Origin: Colletes latitarsis
Lineage: Eukaryota; Arthropoda; Insecta; Hymenoptera; Colletidae
DNA: 64,000 bases
NCBI RefSeq assembly: GCF_051014445.1
Contig: NW_027488379.1
Span: 2,604,001 to 2,668,000 of the forward strand
Direction of reading: 5' to 3'
Part shown: in pieces, positions 1 to 12,400 of the stretch
How positions within the stretch are numbered: the first letter of the stretch is position 1
Layout: each line of letters starts with the position of its first letter
The notes under the pieces: generated by a model
Told to the model about the DNA's origin: nothing
Databases searched by the model: none
Seen by the model: only the letters and a program-made list of their open reading frames with translations
Translations under genes and position numbers: made by a program

Positions 1-905
1 TTCCTGGTTTGGATCACATAGTAGTGTGGTACCACACCGAAACTGTCGATTAAACTTGGTTTTGATCAATATTTTAGAGGATAACACATGTTAGGTCTGA
101 GTAGGGTCAAGGATTTGCCCACATGTGGCTCATACTTTTGCATATTTCTCTTACGTGTTAGCCAGATCCTTTGCTTTTTCTGGGTTGGATCACATAGAAA
201 TGTGGTACCACTAAGAAAAAGTCCATTAAACCTGGCTTCGATCAATATTTTAGAGGATAACGCATGTTAGGTCTAGGTTAGTTCTGGGATTTGCTCTCAT
301 CAGGCTCATACTTTCGCATATTTCTGATACTTGATGGCCAGATTCTGTTCTTTTTCTGGTTTGGATCACATAATAATGCGGTACCTCTTTGAAACAGTCA
401 ATTAAACCTGGTTTCGATCAATATTTTAGAGGATGACGCATGTTAGGTCTATGTCAGGTCTGGGATTTGCCCTCATCAGGCTCATACTTTCGCATTTTGC
501 GCATACTCGTTGACCAGACACTGGTCTTTTTCTGGTTTGGATCACGTAGTAATGTGGTACCACACTGAAACTGTCAATTAAACCTAGTCTGGGTCTACAT
601 TTCAAAGGATAATGCATGTTAGGTCTGTGTTAGGTCTGTCATTTGCCCACATGAGGCTCATACTTTCGCATATTTCTGATACCTGATGGCCAGATTCTGG
701 ACTTTTTCTGGGTTGGATCACGTAGTAATGTGGTACCACACTGAAACGGTCCATTAAACCTAGATTCGATCAATATTTTAGAGGATAACACATGTTAGGT
801 CTAGGTTAGGTCTGGGATTTGCACTCACCAGGCTCATACATTCGCATATTTTTCATACTTGTTGGCCAGATCGTGGACTTTTACTGGTTTGGATAACGTA
901 GTAAT

Positions 906-1060
906 GTGGTACCACACTGAAACAGTCCATTAAACCTGGTTTCGATGAATATTTTAGAGGATAACGCATGTTAGGTCTATGTCAGGTCTGGGATATGCTC
1001 GCATCAGGCTCATACTTTCGCATATTTCTCATACTTTTCTGGTTTGGATCACGTAGTAAT
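906..1060. repeat. 155-bp monomer with 21-bp deletion (A1)
   Basis: The palindromes at 906 and 1,061 are 155 bp apart. ATACTT near 1,036 runs directly into TTCTGG; the segment beginning GACGGCCAGATTCTGGG, present in A3 and A4, is missing. Short CTT repeats on both sides suggest slippage or a microhomology-mediated deletion. Confidence 0.93.
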
Positions 1061-2870
1061 GTGGTACCACACTGAAACAGTCAATTCAACCTGGTGTCGA
1101 TAAATATTTTAGAGGATAACGCATGTTAGGTCTGGGTTAGGTCTAGGATTTGCCCTCATCCGGCTCATACTTTCGCATTTTTCGCATACTCGTTGACCAG
1201 ATACAGGTCTTATTCTGGTTTGGATCACGTGGTAATGTGGTACCACACTGAAACAGTCAATTGAACCTAGTCTGGGTTTACATTTCAAAGGATAATGCAT
1301 TTTAGGTCTGGTTCAGGTCTGCGATTTGCCCACATGAGGTTCATCCTTTCGCAAATTTCTCATACTTGTAGGCCAGATCCTGGGCTTTTTCTGGATTGGA
1401 TCACGTAGTAATGTGGTACCACACTGAAACTGTCGACTAAACCTGGTCTCGATCAATATTTTAGAGGATGACGCATGTTAGGTCTGGTTTAGGTTTGGGA
1501 TTTGCCCTCATCAGTCTCATACTTCCTCATTCTTCACATACTTCTTGAACAGATTCTGGGCTTTTTCTGGTTTGGATCACGTAGTAATGTGGTACCACAC
1601 TGAAACAGACCATTAAACCTGGTTTCAATCAATATCTTAGAGGATAACTCATGTTACGTCTAGGTTAGGCCTTGGATTTGCCCTCATCAGACTCATACTT
1701 TCGCATATTTCTCTTACTTGTTGGCCAGAGCCTGGGCTTTTTCTGGTTTCGGTCACGTGGTAATGTGGGGCCACACTGAAACATTCGATTAAACTTGGTC
1801 TCGATCAATATTTTAGAGGATAACGCATGTTAGGTCTAGGCCAGGGCTGGGGTTAGGCCTCATCAGACACTTACTTTCGCATTCTTCACATACTTGTTGA
1901 ACAGATCCCGGGATTTTTCTGGTTTGGATCACGTAGTAATGTGGTACCACACTGAAACAGTCCATCAAACCTAGTTTCGATCAACATTTTAGAGGATAGC
2001 GCATGTTTGGCCTAGGTTAGGTCTCGGATATGCTCCCATCAGGCTCATACTTGCGCATATTTCTCATTCTTGTTGGCCAGATTCTGGGCTTTTCTTGGTT
2101 TGGATCGCGCAGTAATGTGGATCTACACTGAAACAGTCCTTTAAACCTGGTTTCGATCAACATTTTAGAGGATAACGCATGTTAGGTCTAGGTTAGGTCT
2201 GGGATTTGCTCTCATCAGGCTCATACTTTCGCATATTTCTCATACTTGTTGAGCAGATCCTGGGATTTTTCTGGTTTGGATCACGTAGTAATATGGTACC
2301 ACACTGAAACAGTCAATTAAACCTGGTTTCGATCAATATTTTAGAGGATAACTCATGTTAGGTCTAGGTTAGGCCTTGGATTTGCCCTCATCAGACTCAT
2401 ACTTTCGCATTCTTCACACACTTGTTGAACAGATCCCGGGCCTTTCTGGTTTGGATCACGTGGTAATGTGGTACCTCAATGAAACAGTCGACTAAACCTG
2501 GTCTCGATCAATATTTTAGAGGATAACGCATGTTAGGTCTGGATTAGGTCTAGCATTTGCCCTCATCAGTCTTATACTTCCTCATTCTTCACATACTACT
2601 TGAACAGATCCCGGATTAGTTCTGGTTTGGATCACATAGTAGTGTGGTACCACACTTAAACAGTCCATTAAACCTGGTTTCGATCAATGTTTTAAAGGTT
2701 AACGCATGTTAGGTCTAGGTTAGGTCTGGGATTTGCTCTCATCCGGCTCATACTTTTGCATATCTCTCATACTTGATCGCCAGATTGTGGTCTTTTTTTG
2801 GTTTGGATAACGTAGTAATGTGGTACCACACTGAAACAGTCCATTAAACCTGGTTTCGATCAATATTTTA

Positions 2871-3590
2871 GATGATAACGCATGTTAGGTCAGGGTTAGG
2901 TCTAGCATTTGCCCTCATCAGTCTCACACTTCCTCATTCTTCACATACTACTTGAACAGATCCTGGATTATTTCTGGTTTGGATCACATAGTAGTGTGGT
3001 ACCACACTTAAACAGTCCATTAAACCTGGTTTTGATCAATGTTTTAAAGGTTAACGCATGTTGGGCCTAGGTTAGGTCCGGGATTTGCTCTCATCAGGCT
3101 CATACTTTCGCATATTTCTCATTCTTGTTGGCCAGATTCTGGGCTTTTCTAGGTTTGGATCGCGCAGTAATGTGGATCTACACTGAAACAGTCCTTTAAA
3201 CCTGGTTTCGATCAACATTTTAGAGGATAACGCATGTTAGGTCTAGGTTAGGTCTGGGATTTGCTCTCATCAGGCTCATACCTTCGCATATTTCTCATAC
3301 TTGTTGAGCAGATCCTGGGATTTTTCTGGTTTGGACCACGTAGAAATGTGGTACCACACTGAAACAGTCAATTAAACCAGGTTTCGATCAATATTTTAGA
3401 TGATAACGCATGTTAGGTCAGGGTTAGGTCTAGCATTTGCCCTCATCAGTCTCACACTTCCTCATTCTTCACATACTACTTGAACAGATCCTGGATTAGT
3501 TCTGGTTTGGATCACATAGTAGTGTGGTACCACACTTAAACAGTCCATTAAGCCTGGTTTCGATCAATGTTTTAAAGGTTAACGCATGTT
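2871..3590. repeat. Three-monomer (528-bp) sub-repeat inside HOR A
   Basis: The segment GATGATAACGCATG with GGTCAGGGTTAGGTCTAGC occurs near 2,871 and again 528 bp later near 3,399. It is followed both times by CTCACACTTCCTCATTC and the CACATAGTAGTGTGG dyad monomer. It recurs in all A copies, so this duplication is older than the spread of the A unit. Confidence 0.83.
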
Positions 3591-3875
3591 GGGTCTAGGT
3601 TAGGTCCGGGATTTGGACTCATCAGGCTCATACTTTTGCATATTTCTCATACTTGATGGCCAGTTTCTGGACTTTTTCTGGTTTGGATCACGTAGTAATG
3701 TGGTACCACACTGAAACAGTCAATTCAACCTGGTCTCGATAAATGTTTTAGAGGATAACGCATGTTAGGTCTGGGTTAGGTCTAGGATTTGCCCACATGA
3801 GGCTCATACTTTCGCATATTTCTCATACTTGTTGGCCAGATCGTGGACTTTTACTGGTTTGGATCACATGGTAAT

Positions 3876-3885
3876 GTGATATCAC
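3876..3885. other. Dyad variant GTGATATCAC (paired change)
   Basis: Compared with GTGGTACCAC, two bases placed symmetrically are changed (G to A on the left, C to T on the right), so the palindrome is kept. It occupies one fixed slot of HOR A and recurs at 44,696, 47,511, 53,822 and 60,329. Confidence 0.85.
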
Positions 3886-5457
3886 ACTGAAACAGTCGAC
3901 TAAACCTGGTCACGATCAATATTTTAGAGGATAACGCATGTTAGGTCTGGGTTAGGCCTGGGATTTGCCCTCTTCAGACTCATACTTTCGCATTCTTCGA
4001 ATACTTGTTGAACAGATCCTGGGTTTTTTCTGCTTTGGATCACGTAGTAATGTGGTACCACACTGAAACAGTCGATTAAATCTGGTTCCGGTCAATATTT
4101 TTGTGGAAAACACATGTTATGGTCTCGGTCAGGTCTAGGATTTGCCCACAGCTGGGCCATACCTTTGCATATTGCTGATACTTTTTGGCCAGATCCTGGG
4201 CTTTCACTGCTTTGGATCACGTAGTAATGTGGTACCACACTGAAACAGTCCATTAAACCTAGTTTCGAACAACATTTTAGAGGATAGCGCATGCTTGGCC
4301 TAGGTTAGGTCTGGGATATACCCCCATCAGGCTCATACTTTCGCATATTTCTCGTTCTTGTTAGCCAGATTCTGGGCTTTTTCTGGTTTGTATCACGTAG
4401 TAATGTGGTACCACACTGGAACGGTCCATCAAACCTAGATTCGATCAATATTTTAGAGTATATCGCATGTTAGGTCTATGTTAGGTCTGGGATTTGCTCT
4501 CATCAGGCTCATACTTTCGCATATATCCCATACTTGATGGCCAGATTCTGGGCTTTTTTTGGTTTGGATAATGTAGCAATGTGGTACAACACTGAAACAG
4601 TCCACTAAACCTGGTTTCGATCAATATTTTAGAGGATAACGCATGTTAGGTCTATGTTAGGTCTGGGATTTGCTCTGATCAGGCTCATACTTTCGCATAT
4701 TACTCATACTTGATGGCCAGAATCTGGGCTTTTTTTGGTTTTGTTAACGTAGTAATGTGGTACCACACTGAAACAGTCCATTAAACCTGGTTTCGATTAA
4801 TATTTTACAGGATAACGCATGTTAGGTCTAGGTTAGGTCTGGGATTTGCTATCATCAGGCTCATACATTCGCATATTTCTCATACTTGTTGTGCAGATCC
4901 TGGGATTTTTCTGGTTTGCATCACGTAGTAATGTGGTACCACACTGAAACTGTCAATTAGACCTAGTTTCGATCAATATTTTATAGGTTAACGCATGTTT
5001 GGTCTAGGTTAGGCCTTGGATTTGCCCTCATCAGACTCATACTTTCGCATTCTTCACACACTTGTTGAACAGATCCCGGATTTTTTCTGGTTTGGATCAC
5101 GTAGTAATATGGTACCACTATGAAACAGTCGACTAAACCTGGTCTCGATCAATATTTTAGAGGGTAACGCATGCTAGGTTTAGGTTAGGTCTGGGATTTG
5201 CACTCATCAGGCTCATACTTTCGCATATTTTTCATACTTCTTGGCCAGATCGTGGACTTTTACTGGTTTGGATAACGTAGTAATGTGGTACCACACTGAA
5301 ACAGTCCATTAAACCTGGTCTCGATAAATATTTTAGAGGATAACGCATGTTAGGTCTGGTTTAGGCCTGGGATTTGCCCTCATCAGTCTCATACTTCCTC
5401 ATTCTTCACATACTTCTTGAACAGATCCTTGGTCTTTTCTGGTTTGGATCACATAGT

Positions 5458-5473
5458 AGTGTGGTACCACACT
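5458..5473. other. 16-bp perfect palindrome, extended dyad form
   Basis: AGTGTGGTACCACACT reads the same on both strands. It is found in monomers with the CACATAGTAGTG left flank. The common form, AATGTGGTACCACACT, is perfect over 12 bp (TGTGGTACCACA). One such dyad occurs in most monomers and is the clearest candidate for a protein-binding site or a cruciform-prone site. Function is not shown by sequence. Confidence 0.8.
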
Positions 5474-5631
5474 GAAACAGTCGATTAAACCAGGTTTCGA
5501 TCAATATTTTAGATGATCACGCATGTTAGGGTTAGGTCTAGGATTTGCCTTCATCAGACTCATACTTTCGCATTCTACGAATACTTGTTGAACAGATCCT
5601 GGGTTCTTTCTGCTTTGGATCACGTTGTAAT
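5461..5631. repeat. 171-bp monomer with 5-bp deletion
   Basis: The monomer is 171 bp long because the two 11-bp repeats have lost five bases and read TTAGGGTTAGG at 5,526. The same change is in every A copy that covers this slot (49,162, 55,472 and 61,979), so it is a fixed part of the A unit and explains why the unit is not an exact multiple of 176 bp. Confidence 0.92.
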
Positions 5632-6486
5632 GTGGCACCACACTGAAACAGTCGATTAAATCTGGTTCCGATCAATATTTTTGAGGTTAACTCATGTCAG
5701 GTCTAGGCCAGGCCTGGGATATGCCCTCATCAGACTCATACTTTCGCATTCTTCACATACTTGTTGAACAATTCCCGGGTTTTTTCTGGTTTGGATCACG
5801 CAGTAATGTGGTACCACACTGAAACAGTCCATTAAACCTAGTTTCGAACAACATTTTAGTGGGTAGCGCATGTTTGGCCTTGGTTAGGTCTGGGATATGC
5901 TCCCATCAGGCTCATACTTTCGCATATTTCTCATACTTGATGGCCAGATTCTGGGCTTTTTCTGGTTTGGATCACGTAGTAATGTGGTACCACACAGAAA
6001 TAGTCAACTCAACCTGGATTCGATCAATATTTTAGAGGATAACACCGGTTATGTCTGGGTTAGGTCTGGGATTTGCCCTCATCAGGCACTTACGTTCGCA
6101 TTTTTCGCATACTCGTTGACCAGATGCTGGGCTTTTTCTGGTTTGGATCACGTGGTAATGTGGTACCACACTGAAACAGTCAATTAAACCTAGTCTGAGT
6201 CAACATTTCAAAGGGTAATGCATGTTAGGTCTGGGTTAGGTCTGTGATTTGCCCTGATGGGGCTAATCCTTTCGCATATTTCTCATACTTGTTGGCCAGA
6301 TCGTGGACTTTTACAAGTTTGGATCTCGTAGTAATGTGGGACCACACTGAAACAGTCGATTAAACCTGGTCTCGATCAATATTTTGGAGGATAACGCATG
6401 TTAGGTCTGGATTAGGTCTGGGATTTGCCCTCGTCAGTCTCATACTTCCGCATTCTTCACATACTTCTTGAACAGATCCTGGGTTT

Positions 6487-6715
6487 TTCCTGGTTTGGAT
6501 CACATAGTAGTGTGGTACCACACCGAAACTGTCGATTAAACTTGGTTTTGATCAATATTTTAGAGGATAACACATGTTAGGTCTGAGTAGGGTCAAGGAT
6601 TTGCCCACATGTGGCTCATACTTTTGCATATTTCTCTTACGTGTTAGCCAGATCCTTTGCTTTTTCTGGTTTGGATCACATAGAAATGTGGTACCACTAA
6701 GAAAAAGTCCATTAA
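6487..6715. repeat. HOR A, truncated next copy before the A/B junction
   Basis: This stretch repeats the beginning of A1, including the distinctive GAGTAGGGTCAAGG block near 6,581 that recurs near 95, 50,217, 56,527 and 63,034. It continues only about 229 bp before the sequence switches to family B inside a monomer, so the A array ends here rather than at a unit boundary. Confidence 0.88.
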
Positions 6716-6719
6716 ACCA
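6711..6719. other. HOR A to HOR B junction
   Basis: Up to ATTAAACC the sequence follows family A, as at 50,345 where the intact HOR continues CTGGCTTCGATC. From AGGTCTCGATC onward it follows family B, matching 8,119 onward. The switch lies inside a single monomer, within a few shared bases, and keeps the 176-bp phase. This is what an in-register unequal exchange between two satellite families would leave. Confidence 0.85.
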
Positions 6720-6931
6720 GGTCTCGATCAATATTTTAGAGGATAACGCATGTTAGGTCTAGGTTAGGTCTGGGATTTGCACTCATCAGACTGATACTTT
6801 CGCATTCTTCACATACTTGTTGAACAGATCCCGGGTTTTTTCTGTTTCGGATCACGTAGTAATGTGGTACCACACTGATACAGTCCATTAAACCTAGTTT
6901 CGATCAATATTTTAGAGGATAACTCATGTTA

Positions 6932-6941
6932 GGCCTAGGCC
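6932..6941. other. GGCCTAGGCC palindrome in the direct-repeat region
   Basis: In some family B monomers the 11-bp repeat region changes from TTAGGTCTAGG to TTAGGCCTAGGCCAGGCC, creating this GC-rich 10-bp palindrome. It also appears near 8,340, 28,291, 35,800, 37,558 and 39,140. It may simply reflect a few C/T changes in an already repetitive segment. Confidence 0.7.
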
Positions 6942-8118
6942 AGGCCTGGGATATGCCCTCATGAGGCTCATACTTTCGCATATTTCTCTTTCTTGTTGGC
7001 CAGATCCCGGGTTTTTTCTGGTTTGGATCACGTAGTAATGTGGTACCACACCGAAACGGTCCATTAAACCTAGTTTCGATCAATATTTTAGAGGATAACT
7101 CATGTTCGGTCTAGGCCAGGCCTGGGATATGCCCTCATGAGGCTCATACTTTCGCATATTTCTCGTTCTTGTTGGCCAGGTTCTGGGCTTTTTTTGGTTT
7201 GGATCACGCAGTAATGTGGTACCACACTGATACAGTCAATTAAACCTGGTTTCGATCAATATTTTAGAGGATAACGCATGTTAGGTCTAGGTTAGGCCTG
7301 GGATATGCCCTCATCAGACTCATACTTTCGCATTCTTCACATACTTGTTGAACATATCCCGGGTTTTTTCTGGTTCGGATCACGTAGTAATGTGGTACCA
7401 CACTGAAACAGTCCATTAAACCTAGTTTCGATCAATATTTTAGAGGACAACTCATGTTAGGTCTAGTCCAGGCCTGGGATATGCCCTCATCAGGCTCATA
7501 CTTCCTCATTCTTCACATACTTCTTGAACAGATCCTGGGTTTTCACTGCTTTGGATCACGTAGTAATGTGGTACCACACTGAAACCGTCCATTAAACCTG
7601 GTTTCGATCAATATTTTAGAGGATAACGCATGTTAGGTCTAGGTTAGGTCTGGGATTTGCTCTCATCAGGCTCATACTTTCGCATATTTCTCGTACTTGT
7701 TGGCCAGATCCTTTGCTTTTTCTGGTTTGGATCACGTAGTAATGAGGTACCACACAGAAACAGTCGATTAAACCAGGTCTCGATCAATATTTTAGAGGAT
7801 AACGCATGTTAGGTCTAGGTTAGGTCTGGGATTTGCTCTCATCAGACTCATGCTTTCGCTTTCTTCACACACTTGTTGAACAGATCCCGGATTTTTTCTG
7901 GTATGGATCACGTGGTAATGTGGTACCACGCTGAATCAGTCAATTAACCCTGGTTTCGATCAACATTTTAGAGGATAACGCATGTTAGGTCTAGGTTAGG
8001 TCTGGGATTTGCACTCATCAGGCTCATACTTTCGCATATTTCTCATACTTGTTGAGCAGATCCTGGGCTTTTTCTGGTTTGGATCACGTAGTAATGAGGT
8101 ACCACACAGAAACAGTCG

Positions 8119-9478
8119 ATTAAACCAGGTCTCGATCAATATTTTAGAGGATAACGCATGTTAGGTCTAGGTTAGGTTTGGGATTTGCACTCATCAGACT
8201 GATACTTTCGCATTCTTCACATACTTGTTGAACAGATCCCGGGTTTTTTCTGGTTCGGATCACGTAGTAATGTGGTACCACACTGAAACAGTCCATTAAA
8301 CCTAGTTTCGATCAATATTTTAGAGGATAACTCATGTTAGGCCTAGGCCAGGCCTGGGATATGCCCTCATGAGGCTCATACTTTCGCATATTTCTGGTTC
8401 TTGTTGGCCAGATCCCGGGTTTTTTCTGGTTTGGATCACGTAGTAATGTGGTACCACACTGAAACGGTCCATTAAACCTAGTTTCGATCAATATTTTAGA
8501 GGATAACTCATGTTCGGTCTAGGCCAGGCCTGGGATATGCCCTCATGAGGCTCATACTTTCGCATATTTCTCGTTCTTGTTGGCCAGGTTCTGGGCTTTT
8601 TTTGGTTTGGATCACGCAGTAATGTGGTACCACACTGATACAGTCAATTAAACCTGGTTTCGATCAATATTTTAGAGGATAACGCATGTTAGGTCTAGGT
8701 TAGGCCTGGGATATGCCCTCATCAGACTCATACTTTCGCATTCTTCACATACTTGTTGAACATATCCCGGGTTTCTTCTGGTTCGGATCACGTAGTAATG
8801 TGGTACCACACTGAAACAGTCCATTAAACCTAGTTTCGATCAATATTTTAGAGGACAACTCATGTTAGGTCTAGTCCAGGCCTGGGATATGCCCTCATCA
8901 GGCTCATACTTCCTCATTCTTCACATACTTCTTGAACAGATCCTGGGTTTTCACTGCTTTGGATCACGTAGTAATGTGGTACCACACTGAAACAGTCCAT
9001 TAAACCTGGTTTCGATCAATATTTTAGAGGATAACGCATGTTAGGTCTAGGTTAGGTCTGGGATTTGCTCTCATCAGGCTCATACTTTCGCATATTTCTC
9101 GTACTTGTTGGCCAGATCCTTTGCTTTTTCTGGTTTGGATCACGTAGTAATGAGGTACCACACAGAAACAGTCGATTAAACCAGGTCTCGATCAATATTT
9201 TAGAGGATAACGCATGTTAGGTCTAGGTTAGGTCTGGGATTTGCTCTCATCAGACTCATGCTTTCGCTTTCTTCACACACTTGTTGAACAGATCCCGGAT
9301 TTTTTCTGGTATGGATCACGTGGTAATGTGGTACCACGCTGAATCAGTCAATTAACCCTGGTTTCGATCAACATTTTAGAGGATAACGCATGTTAGGTCT
9401 AGGTTAGGTCTGGGATTTGCTCTCATCAGGCTCATACTTTCGCATATTTCTCATACTTGTTGAGCAGATCCTGGGCTT
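8119..9478. repeat. 8-monomer tandem duplication, copy 2
   Basis: Copy 2 follows copy 1 directly and stays collinear until about 9,478. There CTTTTTTTGGTTTGGATCAC with a BamHI-type dyad replaces the CTTTTTCTGG monomer seen near 8,070. The same 8-monomer set reappears in part near 28,120-28,860 and 37,370-39,760, so it is a recurring module of family B. Confidence 0.85.
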
Positions 9479-12400
9479 TTTTTGGTTTGGATCACGCGGT
9501 AATGTGGATCCACACTGAAACAGTCCATTAAACTTGGTTTCGATCAATATTTTAGAGGATAACGGGTGTTAGGTCTAGCTTAGGTCTGCGATTTGCTCTC
9601 ATCAGGCCTCATACTTTCGCATATTTCTCATACTTGTTGAGCAGATCCTGGGCTTTCACTGCTTTGGATCACGTAGTAATGTGGTACCACACTGAAACAG
9701 TCGATTAAACCTGGTTTCGATCAACATTTTAGAGGATAACGCATGTTAGGTCTAGGTTAGGTCTGGGATTTGCTCTCATCAGGTTCATACTTTCGCATAT
9801 TTCTCATACTTGTTGAGCAGATCCTGGGCTTTTTTTGGTTTGGAACACGCGGTAATGTGGATCCACACTGAAACAGTCCATTAAACTTGGTTTCGATCAA
9901 TATTTTAGAGGATAACGCATGTTAGGTCTAGGTTAGGTCTGCGATTTGCTCTCATCAGGCTCATACTTTCGCATATTTCTCATACTTGTTGAGCAGATCC
10001 TGGGATTTTCCTGGTTTGGAACACGTAGTAATGTGGTACCACACTGAAACAGTTAATTAAACTTGGTTTCGATCAATATTTTAGAGGATAACGCATGTTA
10101 GGTCTAGGTTAGGTATGCGATTTGCTCTCATCAGGCTCATACTTTCGCATATTTCTCATACTTGTTGAGCAGATCCTGGGATTTTTCAGGTTTGGTTCAC
10201 GTAGTAATGTGGTACCACACAGAGACAGTCAATTAAACAAGGTTTCGATCAATATTTTTGATGATAACGCATGATAGGTCTGGATTAGGTCTAGGATTTG
10301 CCCTCATCAGTCTCATACTTCCTCATTCTTCACATACTTCTTGAACAGATCCTGGGGTTTTTCTGGTTTGGATCACATAGTAGTGTGGTACCACACTGAA
10401 AGAGTCGATTAAACATGGTTTTGGTCAATATTATAGAGGATATCACATGTTAGGGCTGGGTCAGGTCTGTGATTTGCCACCATGAGGCTAATACTTTTGC
10501 ACATTTCTCATACTTGTTGGCCAGATCCTGGGCTTCTCCTGGTTTGTATCAGGTAGTAATGTGGGACCACACTGAAACAGCCGATTAAACCAGGTGTCGA
10601 TCAATATTTTAGAGGATAACGCATGTTAGGTCTAGGTTAGGCCTTGGATTTGCCCTCTTCAGTCTCAAACTTTCGCATTCTTCTCATACTTGTTGGCCAG
10701 ATCCTGGGATTTTTCTGGTTTGGATCACGTGGTAATGTGGTACCACACTGAAACAGTCCATTAAACCTAGTTTCGATCAATATTTTAGAGGATAACTCAT
10801 GTTAGGTCTAGGCCAGGCCTGGGATATGCCCTCATCACGCTCCCACTTTCGCATATTTCTCGTTCTTGTTGGCCAGATCCCGGGTTTTTTCTGGTTTGGA
10901 TCACGTAGTAATGTGGTACCACACTGAAACAGTCCATTAAACCTAGTTTCGATTAATATTTTAGAGGATAACTCATGTTAGGTCTAGGCCAGGCCTGGGA
11001 TATGCCCTCATCAGACTCATACTTTCGCATTCTTCACATACTTGTTGAACAGATCCCGGGTTTTTTCTGGTTCAGATCACGTAGTAATGTGGTACCACTC
11101 TGAAACAGTCCATTAAACCTAGTTTCGATCAATATTTTAGAGGATAACTCATGTTAGGTCTAGGCCAGGCCTGGGATATGCCCTCATCAGGCTCATACTT
11201 TTGCATATTTCTCGTTCTTGTTGGCCAGATCCCGGGTTTTTTCTGGTTCGGATCACGTAGTAATGTGGTACCACACTGAAACAGTCGATTAAACCCGGTC
11301 TCGATCAATATTTTAGAGGATAACGCATGTTAGGTCTGGGTTAGGTCTGGGATTTGCTCTCATCAGTCTCATACTTCCTCATTCTTCACATACTTCTTGA
11401 ACAGATCCTGGGTTTTCACTGCTTTGGATTACGTAGTAATGTGGTACCACACTGAAACAGTCCATTAAACCTGGTTTCGATCAATATTTTAGAGGATAAC
11501 GCATGTTAGGTCTAGGTTAGGCCTTGGATATGCCCTCTTCAGTCTCAAGCTATCGCATTCTTCTCATACTTGTTGGCCAGATCCTGGGTTTTTTCTGGTT
11601 TGGATCACGTGGTAATATGTTACCATACTGTAACAGACCATTAAACCTGGTTTCGAACAATATTCTTGTGGATAACGCTTGCTAGGTTTAGGCTATGTCT
11701 GGGATTTGCACTCATCAAGCTCATACCTTCGCATATTTCTCATATTTGTTGAGCAGATCCTGGGATTTTTCTGGTTTGGATCACGTAGTAATGTGGTACC
11801 GCACTGAAACAGTCAATTAAACCTGGTTTCGATCAATATTTTAGAGGATAACACATGTTAGGTCTAGGTTAGGCCTTGGATTTGCGGTCATCAGGCTCAT
11901 ACTTTCGCATATTTCTCATACTTGCTGAGCAGATCCTGGGATTTTTCTGGTTTGGATCACGGAGTAATGTGGTACCGCACTGAAACAGTCAATTAAACCT
12001 GGTTTCGATCAATATTTTAGAGGATAACACATGTTAGGTCTAGGTTAGGCCTTGGATTTGCGGTCATCAGGCTCATAGTTTCGCATATTTCTCATACTTG
12101 TTGAGCAGATCCTGGGATTTTTCTGTTTCGGATCACGTAGTAATGTGGTACCACACTGAAACAGTCCATTAAACCTAGTTTCGATCAATATTTTAGAGGA
12201 TAACTCATGTTAGGTCTAGGCCAGGCCTGGGATATGCCCTCATCAGCCTCATACTATCGCATATTTCTCATACTTGATGGCCAGATTCTGGGCTTTTTTT
12301 GGTTTGGATCACGTAGTAATGTGGTGCCACACTGAAACAGTCCATTAAACCTTGTTTCGATCAATATTTTAGAGGATAACACATGTCAGGTCTGGGTCAG

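Larger units (their letters stand above)
1..6486. repeat. HOR A, copy A1 (37 monomers, 6,486 bp)
   Basis: The sequence starting at base 1 recurs at 6,487, 50,123, 56,433 and 62,940, which defines HOR family A. A1 is 35 monomers of 176 bp in sum, one of 155 bp (906-1,060) and one of 171 bp (5,461-5,631), giving exactly 6,486 bp. Comparison with A2 and A3 by eye shows only scattered single-base differences, for example GGGTTGG near 184 where the next unit has GGTTTGG near 6,668. The window opens inside a monomer, so the unit start is arbitrary. Confidence 0.93.
6711..8118. repeat. 8-monomer (1,408-bp) tandem duplication, copy 1
   Basis: Markers here recur 1,408 bp later, exactly 8 x 176 bp: for example ACTCATCAGACTGATAC at 6,781 and 8,189. 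Single-base differences between the copies include CTGTTTCGG against CTGGTTCGG near 6,844 and 8,252, and CTGATACAG against CTGAAACAG near 6,874 and 8,282. Roughly one difference per 150-200 bp by eye makes this duplication older than the 15-monomer and 5,575-bp ones downstream. Confidence 0.88.

Noticed and set aside
88..270. Recurring open reading frames of 60-96 codons (here, and near 426, 4,092, 5,897, 14,481, 18,744, 35,151 and at equivalent places in other copies)
   Set aside because: They are stretches of satellite that happen to lack stops. Identical ones recur only because the HOR recurs, related frames occur on both strands, the frame shifts every 176 bp, and indels between copies show no respect for codons. 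No known domain or initiation context is visible.
5526..5536. Interstitial telomere repeat
   Set aside because: Only two TTAGG(G) units appear, produced by a 5-bp deletion within the monomer; no extended telomeric tract exists in the window.
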